NCBI RefSeq assembly: GCF_016464705.1
Contig: NZ_JAEHOB010000021.1
Location: 1-64,000 of the forward strand
DNA: 64,000 nt
Origin: Qaidamihabitans albus
GTDB taxonomy: Bacteria > Actinomycetota > Actinomycetes > Mycobacteriales > Pseudonocardiaceae
Reading direction: 5' to 3'
Position numbers and translations under genes: made by a program. The notes beneath the pieces are model-generated. The model made no database searches. It was not told where the DNA came from and saw only the letters and a program-made list of their open reading frames with translations. How positions within the stretch are numbered: position 1 is the stretch's first letter; each line of letters starts with the position of its first letter. Below, one piece after another: positions 34,540 to 43,025 of this stretch.

Positions 34540-35307
34540 CTACGTGCCCGGTTCCGGAGCGGCCGGGGCCCTGGCCGGCGCCGCGGGCGCGAGCAGCGGT
34601 GCGAGCAGGTCCACCATCGCCGAGCCGACCGCCGCGTGCCCGTCCCAGCCCCAGTGCATGCCGTCCGGGTTGCCGTGCCCGCCCAGCACGTGCGGACCGA
34701 CCACGGCGGGCACGTCGAGCACGGGCACGTCCGCTCGCCGGGACCACGCGACGATGGCAGCCTCCGTTCGCGCGCGGACGGGATGCGCGTACCCGTAGGA
34801 GGGCGCGCGGTGCACGGACGGCAGCCAGCCCACGATCGGCAGGCCGGGACGCAGCGTCCGCAGGGCCTCGACCGCGATCTCCAGGTAGTGCACCGTGAGC
34901 CGCGTCGGCAGCACGGCAGGCCAGCCGCGCAGCGCGACCGACAGCCGGGGCTGGGCGGCCAGGTAGGCACCGCGGACCGCCCGCCGCAAGCCGTCGGGCC
35001 GCAGGTAGCGCAAACCGGTCCGCAGGTAGGTCGGCAGCGGCGAGGGAAGCGTGTCCATGCTGCCCACCGCCAGCACGACCGCGTCGACACGGTGCAGCTC
35101 CGCCCACACCCTCGGATCACCGGTGAGCGACCACCACGCGTCGCGGGCGGTCCAGCCGATTCCGGCGACCAGGTCGGAGCTCCCGCCGAGCCGGGCGGCG
35201 GCGACGTTCGGCCACAGCCGCGGCTCGTCGGCCGCGTACCCGCCGTCGGGACCGTGGAAGCTCAGCGAATCGCCGAACACCAGCAGCCGCGGCGTCTCAC
35301 CCGTCAT
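34540..35307 (-). CDS. octT: SGNH hydrolase-fold protein, probable OctT (diglucosylglycerate octanoyltransferase)
   Basis: 255 residues with the SGNH block I motif VFGDSLSFHG at residues 10-19 and a C-terminal block V-like NPDGMHWGWDGHA. The gene lies between degV and gpgP, exactly where M. tuberculosis carries octT, which octanoylates diglucosylglycerate during methylglucose lipopolysaccharide synthesis. Assignment therefore rests on fold plus synteny; other esterase or acyltransferase activity is possible. It starts 4 nt after the gpgP stop. Confidence 0.75.
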   Translation of the reverse strand: MTGETPRLLVFGDSLSFHGPDGGYAADEPRLWPNVAAARLGGSSDLVAGIGWTARDAWWSLTGDPRVWAELHRVDAVVLAVGSMDTLPSPLPTYLRTGLRYLRPDGLRRAVRGAYLAAQPRLSVALRGWPAVLPTRLTVHYLEIAVEALRTLRPGLPIVGWLPSVHRAPSYGYAHPVRARTEAAIVAWSRRADVPVLDVPAVVGPHVLGGHGNPDGMHWGWDGHAAVGSAMVDLLAPLLAPAAPARAPAAPEPGT

Positions 35308-35310
35308 GCC

Positions 35311-35922
35311 CTACCCGGTCATCCCGGCGTTGTAGGCGTGCAGCCGCCAGCCGCCGTGGTGCCTGCCGAGCTCCACCCAGTGGCAGTTGACGATGCCGCC
35401 GAGCGTGGGCCAGAACGCGACCGGCAGCTCCAGCAGGCGCGCGGTCAGCGCGAGGATCAGGCCGCCGTGGGCGGCGAGCAGCACGGTCTCGTAGCCCTCG
35501 TCGGTGCCGAGCAGGTCGGCGACGACCTCGTAGGCCCGGTCGGCGACGTCCACGCGTGACTCGCCGCCGGGGGGCGCCCAGGTGGCATCGGCGCGCCAGC
35601 GGTCCCTCTCGCCGGGCGCACGCGCGTCGACGTCGGCGCCGGTCAGCCCCTGCCATTCACCGAGATGCGTCTCCCGCAAGCGCTTGTCGATCCGCAGCGG
35701 CACGCCGATGGCGTCGGTGAGCACGGTCGCGGTGTCCGTCGCCCGGCGCAGGTCGGACGCGATCACCAGGTCCGGGGCGAACCTGGCGAGCGCGGGCGCG
35801 GCGAACCGGGCCTGGTTCCAGCCGACCTCGGTCAGCGCGGAGTCCAGATGGCCCTGCATGCGGCCGACCGCGTTGAAGTCCGTCTCCCCGTGCCGCCACA
35901 GCACCAGCCGCCGCAGGCTCAC
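35311..35922 (-). CDS. gpgP: Histidine phosphatase, probable glucosyl-3-phosphoglycerate phosphatase
   Basis: 203 residues; the catalytic RHGET motif (residues 10-14) and the second His in LLAAHGGLILALTARLL define the phosphoglycerate mutase-like histidine phosphatases. By synteny with M. tuberculosis (rsfS-gpgP-octT) it should dephosphorylate glucosyl-3-phosphoglycerate in methylglucose polysaccharide synthesis, although promiscuous phosphatases look alike. Its GTG overlaps the rsfS stop. Confidence 0.82.
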   Translation of the reverse strand: MSLRRLVLWRHGETDFNAVGRMQGHLDSALTEVGWNQARFAAPALARFAPDLVIASDLRRATDTATVLTDAIGVPLRIDKRLRETHLGEWQGLTGADVDARAPGERDRWRADATWAPPGGESRVDVADRAYEVVADLLGTDEGYETVLLAAHGGLILALTARLLELPVAFWPTLGGIVNCHWVELGRHHGGWRLHAYNAGMTG

Positions 35923-36338
35923 CGGTCCTCCGGCTCCTCACCCGAGCCGCCCGGGTTCGCCGAATCAATGGAGCCGTCCGGCAGGTCCGCGACGTCGATC
36001 CGCGGGCAGTCCTTCCAGAGCCGCTCGAGTCCGTAGAACGAACGCTCCTCGTGGTGCTGGACGTGCACGACCACGTCGACGTAGTCGAGCAGCACCCAGC
36101 GTCCTTCCCGGGCACCCTCTCTCCGCACCGGCTTGTGCCCGGCGACACGGAGCTTCTCCTCGACGTTGTCGACGATCGCGCCGACCTGGCGCTCATTGGG
36201 CGCCGACGCGATGACGAACGCGTCGGTGATCACCAGCTGGTCCGAGACGTCCAGCACGACCACGTCGGTCGCCTTCTTGTCCGCGGCCGCGTGTGCGGCC
36301 GTGGTCGCGAGGTCTCGTGCTTCGGCCGTCGCTGCCAC
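35919..36338 (-). CDS. rsfS: Ribosome silencing factor RsfS
   Basis: 139 residues of the RsfS/Iojap family: VVLDVSDQLVITDAFVIASA and ERQVGAIVDNVEEKL, then GRWVLLDYVDVVVHVQHHEE and FYGLERLW. It binds L14 on the large subunit and blocks subunit joining in starvation. I chose the GTG at 36338 because AAGGAG lies 5 nt before it. The C-terminal 25 residues are acidic and variable. Confidence 0.94.
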   Translation of the reverse strand: MAATAEARDLATTAAHAAADKKATDVVVLDVSDQLVITDAFVIASAPNERQVGAIVDNVEEKLRVAGHKPVRREGAREGRWVLLDYVDVVVHVQHHEERSFYGLERLWKDCPRIDVADLPDGSIDSANPGGSGEEPEDR

Positions 36339-36401
36339 GGTGCTCCTTCGGGATCGAACATGGGCCGGGGTGCAGAGTACCCGCAACACCCGGCACGCCG
36401 G

Positions 36402-36998
36402 TCAGCTCCGGTGGGCCCGGTACAGCCTGCGCTTGTCGATGTATCGGACGACGCCGTCTGGCACGAGGTACCAGACGGGCTCGCCGTGCTGGACCCGTTC
36501 CCGGCACCCCGTCGAGGAGATCGCCATCGCGGTGACCTCCACCAGGCTGACCTTGCCACTGGGCAGGTGGTGGTCGTTGAGGTGGTAGCCCGGCCTGGTC
36601 ACCCCGATGAAGTGCGCGAGCGTGAAGAGCTCGTCGGCGTTACGCCAGGTCAGGATCTGTTCCAGCGCGTCGGCGCCGGTGATGAAGAACAGCTCGTCGT
36701 CGGGGTACTCGGCGTTCAGGTCGCGCAGGGTGTCGACGGTGTAGGTCTGGCCGCCGCGGTCGATGTCCACCCGGCTCACCGAGAACACCGGGTTCGACGC
36801 GGTGGCGATCACCGTCATCAGGTAGCGGTCCTCCGCCTTCGACACGATCCGCTCGGACTTCTGCCAGGGCTGACCGGTCGGCACGAAGATCACCTCATCG
36901 AGCCGGAAGCGCGACTGGACCTCGCTGGCGGCGACCAGGTGGCCGTGATGCACGGGGTCGAACGTTCCCCCCATGACCCCGATGCGGCGTGGCGACAT
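36402..36998 (-). CDS. nadD: Nicotinate-nucleotide adenylyltransferase
   Basis: 198 residues; [11 protein letters not shown] (residues 10-20) is the nucleotidyltransferase T/HxGH site and [10 protein letters not shown] is the conserved C-terminal ATP-binding motif. It converts nicotinate mononucleotide to deamido-NAD. The ATG at 36998 begins the conserved core; a longer frame to 37103 would encode only the proline-threonine product of a 9-bp tandem repeat and is rejected. Confidence 0.96.
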   Translation of the reverse strand: MSPRRIGVMGGTFDPVHHGHLVAASEVQSRFRLDEVIFVPTGQPWQKSERIVSKAEDRYLMTVIATASNPVFSVSRVDIDRGGQTYTVDTLRDLNAEYPDDELFFITGADALEQILTWRNADELFTLAHFIGVTRPGYHLNDHHLPSGKVSLVEVTAMAISSTGCRERVQHGEPVWYLVPDGVVRYIDKRRLYRAHRS

Positions 36999-37329
36999 GG
37001 GAGCCAACCCTATACACCCTGGTTGGACGGGCTGCGGGGTCGGCGGGGTCGGCGGGGTCGGCGGGGTCTGCGGGGTCGGCCCTCCCCCCTCGTGGCAGTC
37101 CAAGGCCGGGCCGACCCGCGCAGCACGCGCACCGGCGGGCCAGGGATGCCCGCCGGGTGCCGGTCACTCCCCGCGAGGACCGGCACGCGGATGGGACCGG
37201 CTCGCCCGGCCTCCCTTACGACGAGCCGCGGGTGATCTGAGTCACATACAGGTCCGAAATCGGTAGCGCCGGTTCCGTTCGCTCCGCCCCGGGCCGACAT
37301 CGTCGCCCCGATGCGGTAGAGCTGTTCCC
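36999..37329. other. Intergenic region nadD-recQ with 9-bp tandem repeat
   Basis: A 331-bp divergent promoter region. It contains five 9-bp units of GCGGGGTCG at 37034-37078, the fourth with a final T. No gene, clear promoter or hairpin stands out in the remainder. The tandem array is close to the nadD start and may lie in its leader. Confidence 0.6.
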
Positions 37330-39435
37330 GTGGACACCGAATCCCTTCGCGGCCGAGCCGAGACCCTGCTGCGCGCGCTGGCGGGCGATGACGCGGTACT
37401 GCGCGACGACCAGTGGACCGCCATCGAGGCCCTCGTCGCCCACCGGCGCCGCGCGCTGGTGGTACAGCGCACCGGCTGGGGCAAGTCGGCCGTGTACTTC
37501 CTCGCGACCGCCCTGCTCCGGGAGCAGGGCGCCGGTCCGACCGTGATCGTCTCGCCGCTGCTGGCATTGATGCGCAACCAGATCGCGGCCGCCGGGCACG
37601 CGGGCATCCACGCCGCCACGATGAACTCCGCCAATCCCCAGGAATGGGACGACGTGCAGGCCAGGATCACCGGCGGTGAGGTCGACGTGCTCCTGGTCAG
37701 CCCCGAACGACTGAACAACCCCGACTTCCGCGATGCGGTCCTGCCGAAGCTCACGGCCTCGGCCGGCCTTCTCGTGGTGGACGAGGCGCACTGCATCTCG
37801 GACTGGGGCCACGACTTCCGCCCCGACTACCGCAGGTTGCGCACGCTGCTCGGCGACCTGCCCGCCGGGGTGCCGGTGCTGGCCACCACGGCGACCGCCA
37901 ACGACCGGGTGGCCACCGATGTCGCCGACCAGCTCGGCATCGGCGACGGCTCCGACACACTGGTCCTGCGCGGCCCGCTCGACCGCGAGAGCCTGCGGCT
38001 CGCGGTCACGAAGCTGCCGACCGCGGCCGCACGGCTGGCATGGCTCGCCGAGAAGCTGGCCGAACTGCCCGGCTCGGGCATCATCTACACGCTCACGGTG
38101 GCGGCCGCGCACGACATCGCCGCGCTGCTGACCGAGCGCGGTTACGCGGTCGCCGCCTACACCGGCAAGACCGACCCGGCGGATCGGCACGCAGCGGAGG
38201 ACGACCTCCTCGCCAACCGGGTGAAGGCGCTGGTCGCCACGTCGGCGCTGGGCATGGGCTTCGACAAACCGGACCTCGGGTTCGTGGTGCACGTCGGCGC
38301 CCCGTCCTCGCCCATCGCCTACTACCAGCAGGTGGGCCGCGCCGGGCGTGGGGTCCGGCGCGCCGAGGTCGTGCTGCTGCCCGGCCAGGAGGACATCGAG
38401 ATCTGGAACTACTTCGGCTCGCTGGCCTTCCCCGACGAGACACGAGTGACGCAGGTGCTCAACACCCTCACCTACGCCGACCGCCCGCTGTCCACCGCGG
38501 CGATCGAACCGACCGTCGAGCTGTCCCGGTCGCGGCTGGAGATGGTGCTCAAGGTGCTGGACGTCGACGGCGCGGTACGCCGCGTCCGCGGCGGCTGGGA
38601 GGCCACCGGCCAGGACTGGCACTACGACCGGGAGCGCTACGAACGGGTCCGGCAGGCCCGTGCCGCCGAGCAGCGGGCGATGCTCGACTACCTGGAGACC
38701 ACCGGCTGCCGGATGGAGTTCCTGCGCCGGCAGCTCGACGACCCGCATGCCGCGCCGTGCGGACGCTGCGACAACTGCACGGGACAGCACTGGAGCACCG
38801 ACGTCTCGGCGGACGCCACCGAGGCCACCGGCGCGCGGCTGAGCAGGCCCGGCGTCGAGTTCCCGCCCCGCCGCCAGTGGCCCACCGGGATGGCGTCACT
38901 CGACGTGCCGCTGTCCGGCAGGATCGGCAAGGGCGAGCAGGCGGAGCCGGGCCGTGCGGTGGGCAGGCTCACCGATGTCGGCTGGGGCACCCGGCTACGA
39001 GAGCTCGTCGGAACCAGCGCCGCCGATGGCCCGGTGCCCGATCCCGTGTTCGACGCCTGCGTGGCGGTGCTCGCGTCGTGGGACTGGACGGCACGGCCGG
39101 TCGCCGTGGCGGGGATCGGTTCGCACACGAGGCCGGAGCTCGTGGCGGACCTCACCCGGCGTCTCGCGGGGATCGGCAGGCTCACCACCCTCGGCATGGT
39201 CGAGGCGCACGGACCGCCGCCCAGGCGGGCCAACAGCGCGCAGCGGCTCGCCGACCTCTGGCGCAGGCTGAGCCTGCCCGATGCGCTCCGGGAGGCGGCG
39301 GCGACACTGGACGGCCCGGTGCTGCTCGTCGACGACCTGGTGGACACCGGCTGGACGATGACACTGGCCGCGCGCCTGCTGCGAGAGGCTGGTGCACCCG
39401 CGGTGCTCCCGTTCGCGCTGGCCACGACTTCGTAG
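37330..39435 (+). CDS. recQ: RecQ-family DNA helicase with C-terminal phosphoribosyltransferase-like domain
   Basis: 701 residues. Helicase motifs are QRTGWGKSAVYF (Walker A, near residue 45), VVDEAHCISDWGHDFRPDY (near 148) and QQVGRAGRG (motif VI). A zinc-binding module ends in CGRCDNC near residue 477. After a linker, the last 150 residues include VLLVDDLVDTGWTM (near 664), which is the PRPP-binding signature of phosphoribosyltransferases. The helicase should unwind 3'-overhang or forked DNA; the role of the extra domain is unknown. It is divergent from nadD and convergent with proB. Confidence 0.9.
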   Translation: MDTESLRGRAETLLRALAGDDAVLRDDQWTAIEALVAHRRRALVVQRTGWGKSAVYFLATALLREQGAGPTVIVSPLLALMRNQIAAAGHAGIHAATMNSANPQEWDDVQARITGGEVDVLLVSPERLNNPDFRDAVLPKLTASAGLLVVDEAHCISDWGHDFRPDYRRLRTLLGDLPAGVPVLATTATANDRVATDVADQLGIGDGSDTLVLRGPLDRESLRLAVTKLPTAAARLAWLAEKLAELPGSGIIYTLTVAAAHDIAALLTERGYAVAAYTGKTDPADRHAAEDDLLANRVKALVATSALGMGFDKPDLGFVVHVGAPSSPIAYYQQVGRAGRGVRRAEVVLLPGQEDIEIWNYFGSLAFPDETRVTQVLNTLTYADRPLSTAAIEPTVELSRSRLEMVLKVLDVDGAVRRVRGGWEATGQDWHYDRERYERVRQARAAEQRAMLDYLETTGCRMEFLRRQLDDPHAAPCGRCDNCTGQHWSTDVSADATEATGARLSRPGVEFPPRRQWPTGMASLDVPLSGRIGKGEQAEPGRAVGRLTDVGWGTRLRELVGTSAADGPVPDPVFDACVAVLASWDWTARPVAVAGIGSHTRPELVADLTRRLAGIGRLTTLGMVEAHGPPPRRANSAQRLADLWRRLSLPDALREAAATLDGPVLLVDDLVDTGWTMTLAARLLREAGAPAVLPFALATTS

Positions 39436-39458
39436 GCGGCGAAGCGCCGATACCCCGT

Positions 39459-39542
39459 GCGCGGAACGCGGACAATGGCGCGCGGAGCGCGGACACGCGC
39501 GCGCAGAGTGCGGACACCTGCGCGCGGGGCGCGGACACGCCG
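39459..39542. repeat. 21-bp tandem repeat, four copies
   Basis: Four consecutive 21-bp units, the second beginning GCGCGGAGCGCGGACAC, between the convergent recQ and proB genes; units differ at a few positions. Reading frames through it give Asn/Ser-Ala-Asp-Thr-rich peptides, which I have seen as spurious tails in Amycolatopsis annotations. It occupies almost the whole junction. Confidence 0.8.
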
Positions 39543-39545
39543 GGA

Positions 39546-40655
39546 TCACCGGCGCAGCGGCACCAGGTCGTCGGCGTGCACGACCTCGCGGCGCTGTTCC
39601 TCGGGCAGCTCGTGGCTGGAGCGGCCGATGAGATCCGGCAGCTCGGCCACATCGAAGGCGACGACACCGCGCGCCACCACGCTTTGCGCGGGGTCGACAA
39701 GGTCCACCACGTCGCCCGCCTGGAAGTCGCCGTCCACGCCCGTGATCCCGGCCGCGAGGAGCGACCGCCTGCGCCGCACCACCGCGGTCACGGCGCCGTC
39801 GTCGAGGTGCAGCCGGCCGGTGGAGCCCGCGGCGTAACCGAGCCAGAACCGGCGGGCGGACAGGCGCGCGCCGGCCGGCCGGAACGCCGTGCCCACCCGG
39901 GCGTCCGCCAGCGCGTGCCGCGCCTCGGCCGCGGCCGCGATGAGCACCGGTATGCCCGCCGCCGCCGCGGTGCGCGCCGCGGCGACCTTCGACACCATGC
40001 CGCCCGTGCCGAGCCCTGAGCTCGACATGCCGACCGCGAGGCCGTACAGATCGGACTCGTCGCCGATCTCGGCGATCCGGCGCGTCGAGCCGTCCCGGGG
40101 ATCCCCGTCGTACAGTGCGTCCACATCGGACAGCAGCACGAGCGCTTCGGCGCCGATGAGATGTGCGACGAGGGCGGCCAGCCGGTCGTTGTCGCCGAAG
40201 CGGATCTCCTCGGTGGCCACGGTGTCGTTCTCGTTGACCACCGGCACGGCGCCGAGCGCGAGCAACCGCGAGAAGGTCCGCTCCGCGTTGCGGTAGTGCG
40301 CCCGCCGCACGACGTCGTCCGAGGTGAGCAGTACCTGGCCGACGGTGAGCGAGTACCGCCCGAACGACTCCGCGTAGGCGTGCGCCAGCGCGAGCTGGCC
40401 GACGCTGGCGGCGGCCTGCTGCGTCGCGAGGTCCCGTGGCCGCGTGCCGAGAGACAACGGCGCCAGTCCGGCCCCGATGGCGCCGGAGGACACGAGCACG
40501 ATCTGCGCCTCGCGCGACACACGTTCGGCGATCGCGTCCACCAGCGCGTCGAGCCTGGACATATCGAGCCCGTCACCCGCGGTCGTCAGCGCCGAGGAGC
40601 CGACCTTGACGACCAGCCTCCGCGCCGCGGAGATCGCCTGGCGGACGTCAGTCAC
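39546..40655 (-). CDS. proB: Glutamate 5-kinase
   Basis: 369 residues: an N-terminal amino acid kinase domain ([10 protein letters not shown], then [15 protein letters not shown] and [17 protein letters not shown]) and a C-terminal PUA domain from about residue 280. It phosphorylates glutamate in the first step of proline synthesis and is feedback-inhibited by proline in most bacteria. The GTG start overlaps the end of obg by 8 nt, so it is the last gene of the obg transcript. No proA is present in this window. Confidence 0.95.
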   Translation of the reverse strand: MTDVRQAISAARRLVVKVGSSALTTAGDGLDMSRLDALVDAIAERVSREAQIVLVSSGAIGAGLAPLSLGTRPRDLATQQAAASVGQLALAHAYAESFGRYSLTVGQVLLTSDDVVRRAHYRNAERTFSRLLALGAVPVVNENDTVATEEIRFGDNDRLAALVAHLIGAEALVLLSDVDALYDGDPRDGSTRRIAEIGDESDLYGLAVGMSSSGLGTGGMVSKVAAARTAAAAGIPVLIAAAAEARHALADARVGTAFRPAGARLSARRFWLGYAAGSTGRLHLDDGAVTAVVRRRRSLLAAGITGVDGDFQAGDVVDLVDPAQSVVARGVVAFDVAELPDLIGRSSHELPEEQRREVVHADDLVPLRR

Positions 40656-42141
40656 CGGCGTCCTCTCCGGTCTCGGAAGCGCTGCCCTTGTCGGAACCGC
40701 TGCCCTTGTCGGAACCGCTGCCCTCGCGGCGGATCCGGCGCGCCTCCTTGCGCTCGGCGGCGCTCACCCTGCCGTGCTCTTCGAGCCGTGCATCGGTGCC
40801 GCGGCCGGTCATCTGCATGGCCACGCCGGCGGGTGTCGACGGCTCCCATTCGAACGTGACGTCGCCGATGGTCACCGGGCTGCCCGGCTCGGCGCCCTGG
40901 CGGGCCAGCTCCTCCTCCACCCCGAGCCGGTTGAGCCGGTCGCCGAGGTAGCCGACCGCCTCGTCGTTGCCGAAGTTGGTCTGGCGCACCCAGCGTTCGG
41001 GCCGCGGGCCGCGCACGATGAAGCCGCCGGGCTCCGCCGGGTCCGGCTCGACGGTGAACCCGCTGTCGTCGACCGGTTCCGGCCGCAGCACGATCTTTGC
41101 CGGAGTCGGGGCGGGCTGCTCCGCGCGGTAGCGGTTCACCACGTCGGCCAGCGCGAAGCCCAGCTCCCGCAGGCCATGCCGCGACACCGTGGACACCTCG
41201 AAGACGGGCAGGCCGCGCTGCTCGAATTCGGGGCGCACCAGCTCGGCGAGCTCGGCGGCCTCCGGCACGTCTAGCTTGTTCAGCACCACCACGCGGGGGC
41301 GCTCGTCGAGCTCGCCGCCGAGCGCCGGCGTGTAGCGGGCGAGCTCACTTTCCAGCGCGTCCACATCCGACAGCGGGTCGCGACCGGACTCGTAGGTCGC
41401 GCAGTCGACGACGTGCACGAGCACCGCACAACGCTCGATGTGCCGCAGGAAGTCAAGGCCGAGTCCCTTGCCCTCGCTCGCGCCGGGGATCAGCCCGGGT
41501 ACGTCGGCCACCGTGAACACGGTCTCGCCCGCGGTGACCACGCCGAGGTTGGGCGCGAGGGTGGTGAAGGGATAGTCGGCGATCTTGGGCCGCGCCGCCG
41601 ACAGCACGGAGATGAGCGAGGATTTGCCCGCCGAGGGGAAGCCGACCAGCCCGACGTCCGCGACGGAGCGCAGTTCGAGCACGAGGTCACGGGTCTCGCC
41701 CTCCTCGCCGAGCAGCGCGAAGCCGGGGGCCTTGCGGGCGCGCGAGGCGAGCGCGGCGTTGCCGAGCCCGCCGCGGCCGCCCTTGGCCGCGACGAAAGTG
41801 GTGCCCGCGCCGACCAGGTCGGCGAGCACCTCGCCGTCCTGGCCGAGCACGACCGTGCCGTCTGGCACCCGCAGCTCCAGCGTCTCCCCGGCGGCACCGC
41901 TGCGGTTGCCGCCCTGGCCCTGTTTGCCGTTGCCGGCGCGGGCGTGCGGGCGGAAGTGGAAGTCCAGCAGGGTGTGTACACCCGGGTCCACGACGAGCAG
42001 GACGTCGCCGCCGTGGCCGCCGTTGCCGCCGTCGGGTCCGCCGAGCGGCTTGAACTTCTCACGATGCACTGAGGCGCAGCCGTTCCCACCGTTGCCGGCG
42101 GTCACATGGATCACCGTGCGATCGACGAACCGGGATGCCAT
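40648..42141 (-). CDS. obg: GTPase Obg
   Basis: 497 residues with the Gly-rich Obg fold ([15 protein letters not shown] and following), the G domain ([10 protein letters not shown] near residue 165, DVPGLI, NKLD) and the C-terminal OCT domain. It acts in 50S assembly and stress response. The extreme C-terminus is a Gly-Ser-Asp-Lys repeat encoded by 18-bp repeats at 40680-40722. It follows rpmA by 116 bp, with a strong hairpin in that gap. Confidence 0.96.
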   Translation of the reverse strand: MASRFVDRTVIHVTAGNGGNGCASVHREKFKPLGGPDGGNGGHGGDVLLVVDPGVHTLLDFHFRPHARAGNGKQGQGGNRSGAAGETLELRVPDGTVVLGQDGEVLADLVGAGTTFVAAKGGRGGLGNAALASRARKAPGFALLGEEGETRDLVLELRSVADVGLVGFPSAGKSSLISVLSAARPKIADYPFTTLAPNLGVVTAGETVFTVADVPGLIPGASEGKGLGLDFLRHIERCAVLVHVVDCATYESGRDPLSDVDALESELARYTPALGGELDERPRVVVLNKLDVPEAAELAELVRPEFEQRGLPVFEVSTVSRHGLRELGFALADVVNRYRAEQPAPTPAKIVLRPEPVDDSGFTVEPDPAEPGGFIVRGPRPERWVRQTNFGNDEAVGYLGDRLNRLGVEEELARQGAEPGSPVTIGDVTFEWEPSTPAGVAMQMTGRGTDARLEEHGRVSAAERKEARRIRREGSGSDKGSGSDKGSASETGEDAGD

Positions 42142-42186
42142 GTCTCGCCTCTCCGCCAGAACTGAAAAAATCTTCCGTAACGCACA

Positions 42187-42230
42187 AACGAGGGACGGGG
42201 CCGGAGATGTTCCGGAACCCGTCCCTCGTT
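42187..42230 (-). terminator. Intrinsic terminator after rpmA
   Basis: A 13-bp perfect stem (AACGAGGGACGGG with its complement) enclosing a smaller CCGGA/TCCGG hairpin. On the minus strand it is followed by TTTG and then a GATTTTTTC run, an unusual U-rich tract for this genome. It lies 28 nt beyond the rpmA stop and upstream of obg, so obg-proB must use read-through or its own promoter. Confidence 0.85.
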
Positions 42231-42257
42231 CGGGGTCTAGCGTGTGACCGGGCCCGC

Positions 42258-42515
42258 TCAGGCCTCGGCCGGCACGATGTTGACCGTCTTGCGGCCGCGC
42301 TTGCTGCCGAACTCGACCGAGCCGCCGGCGAGCGCGAACAGGGTGTCGTCGCCGCCACGGCCGACGTTCACGCCGGGGTGGAACTTGGTGCCGCGCTGCC
42401 GAACCAGGATCTCGCCCGCGCTCACGACCTGACCGCCGAACCGCTTGACACCCAGGTACTGAGGGTTGGAGTCACGGCCGTTGCGGGAGCTGGAGGCGCC
42501 CTTCTTGTGTGCCAT
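42258..42515 (-). CDS. rpmA: 50S ribosomal protein L27
   Basis: 85 residues beginning [20 protein letters not shown] after the Met, the standard L27 N-terminus that reaches the peptidyl transferase centre. [20 protein letters not shown] is the rest of the signature. No cleavable N-terminal extension is present. It follows rplU by 32 bp and is followed by a terminator hairpin. Confidence 0.98.
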   Translation of the reverse strand: MAHKKGASSSRNGRDSNPQYLGVKRFGGQVVSAGEILVRQRGTKFHPGVNVGRGGDDTLFALAGGSVEFGSKRGRKTVNIVPAEA

Positions 42516-42547
42516 CGCTGGTCACTCTCCTTTGAAAAGCAACAGCC

Positions 42548-42862
42548 TTACTTGTTGATTCCGGTGACCTCGACACGGGTCAGCTGCTGCCGATGTCCCT
42601 GCCGCTTGTGGTAGCCGGTCTTGTTCTTGAACTTGTGGATGCGGATCTTGGGGCCCTTGGTCTGCTCGACGACCTTGCCGATGACCGAGACCTTCGCCAG
42701 CGTGCCGGCGTCCGTCGTGACCTCGCCGCCATCGACGAGCAGCAACGCGGGGAAGGTGTGCTCGGTGCCCGGCTCGCCCTCGAGCTTCTCGACCTCGACG
42801 ACGTCGCCGACGGCCACCTTGTACTGCTTGCCGCCGGTCTTGACGATCGCGTACGCCGACAC
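42548..42862 (-). CDS. rplU: 50S ribosomal protein L21
   Basis: 104 residues; [20 protein letters not shown] at the N-terminus and [19 protein letters not shown] at the C-terminus are L21 signatures. The GTG at 42862 has AGGAGT 5 nt upstream; a longer frame to 42901 is rejected. In the 163-bp gap to rne, the minus strand has TAACCT (around 42970-42976), a possible -10 for the rplU-rpmA transcript. Confidence 0.97.
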   Translation of the reverse strand: MSAYAIVKTGGKQYKVAVGDVVEVEKLEGEPGTEHTFPALLLVDGGEVTTDAGTLAKVSVIGKVVEQTKGPKIRIHKFKNKTGYHKRQGHRQQLTRVEVTGINK

Positions 42863-43025
42863 GGAAGACTCCTGCTTACTCGACAGTGGGTGGGGGCTCA
42901 CGCGGCCGGCCCGCTTCTCGCGGTCCAGCGATCGCGCAATGTGGCCCGCTCCAGTGCGCGGGCCGCCTTACAGGTTACGTGGCACCCGGAACGAGGGTCG
43001 AACCGGGGGTCGCGGGGCAAGGTCA

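Noticed and set aside
37034-37078. Short tandem array considered as CRISPR
   Set aside because: The 9-bp units are directly adjacent with no spacers and there are no cas genes. The same reasoning excludes the 21-bp array at 39459-39542.
36999-37103. N-terminal extension of NadD
   Set aside because: It would be translated from the 9-bp tandem repeat into a Pro-Thr-Pro repeat before the conserved nucleotidyltransferase start.
42985-43015. tRNA-like TPsiC arm (GGTCGAACC) between rplU and rne
   Set aside because: No matching acceptor, D or anticodon stems could be folded around it.
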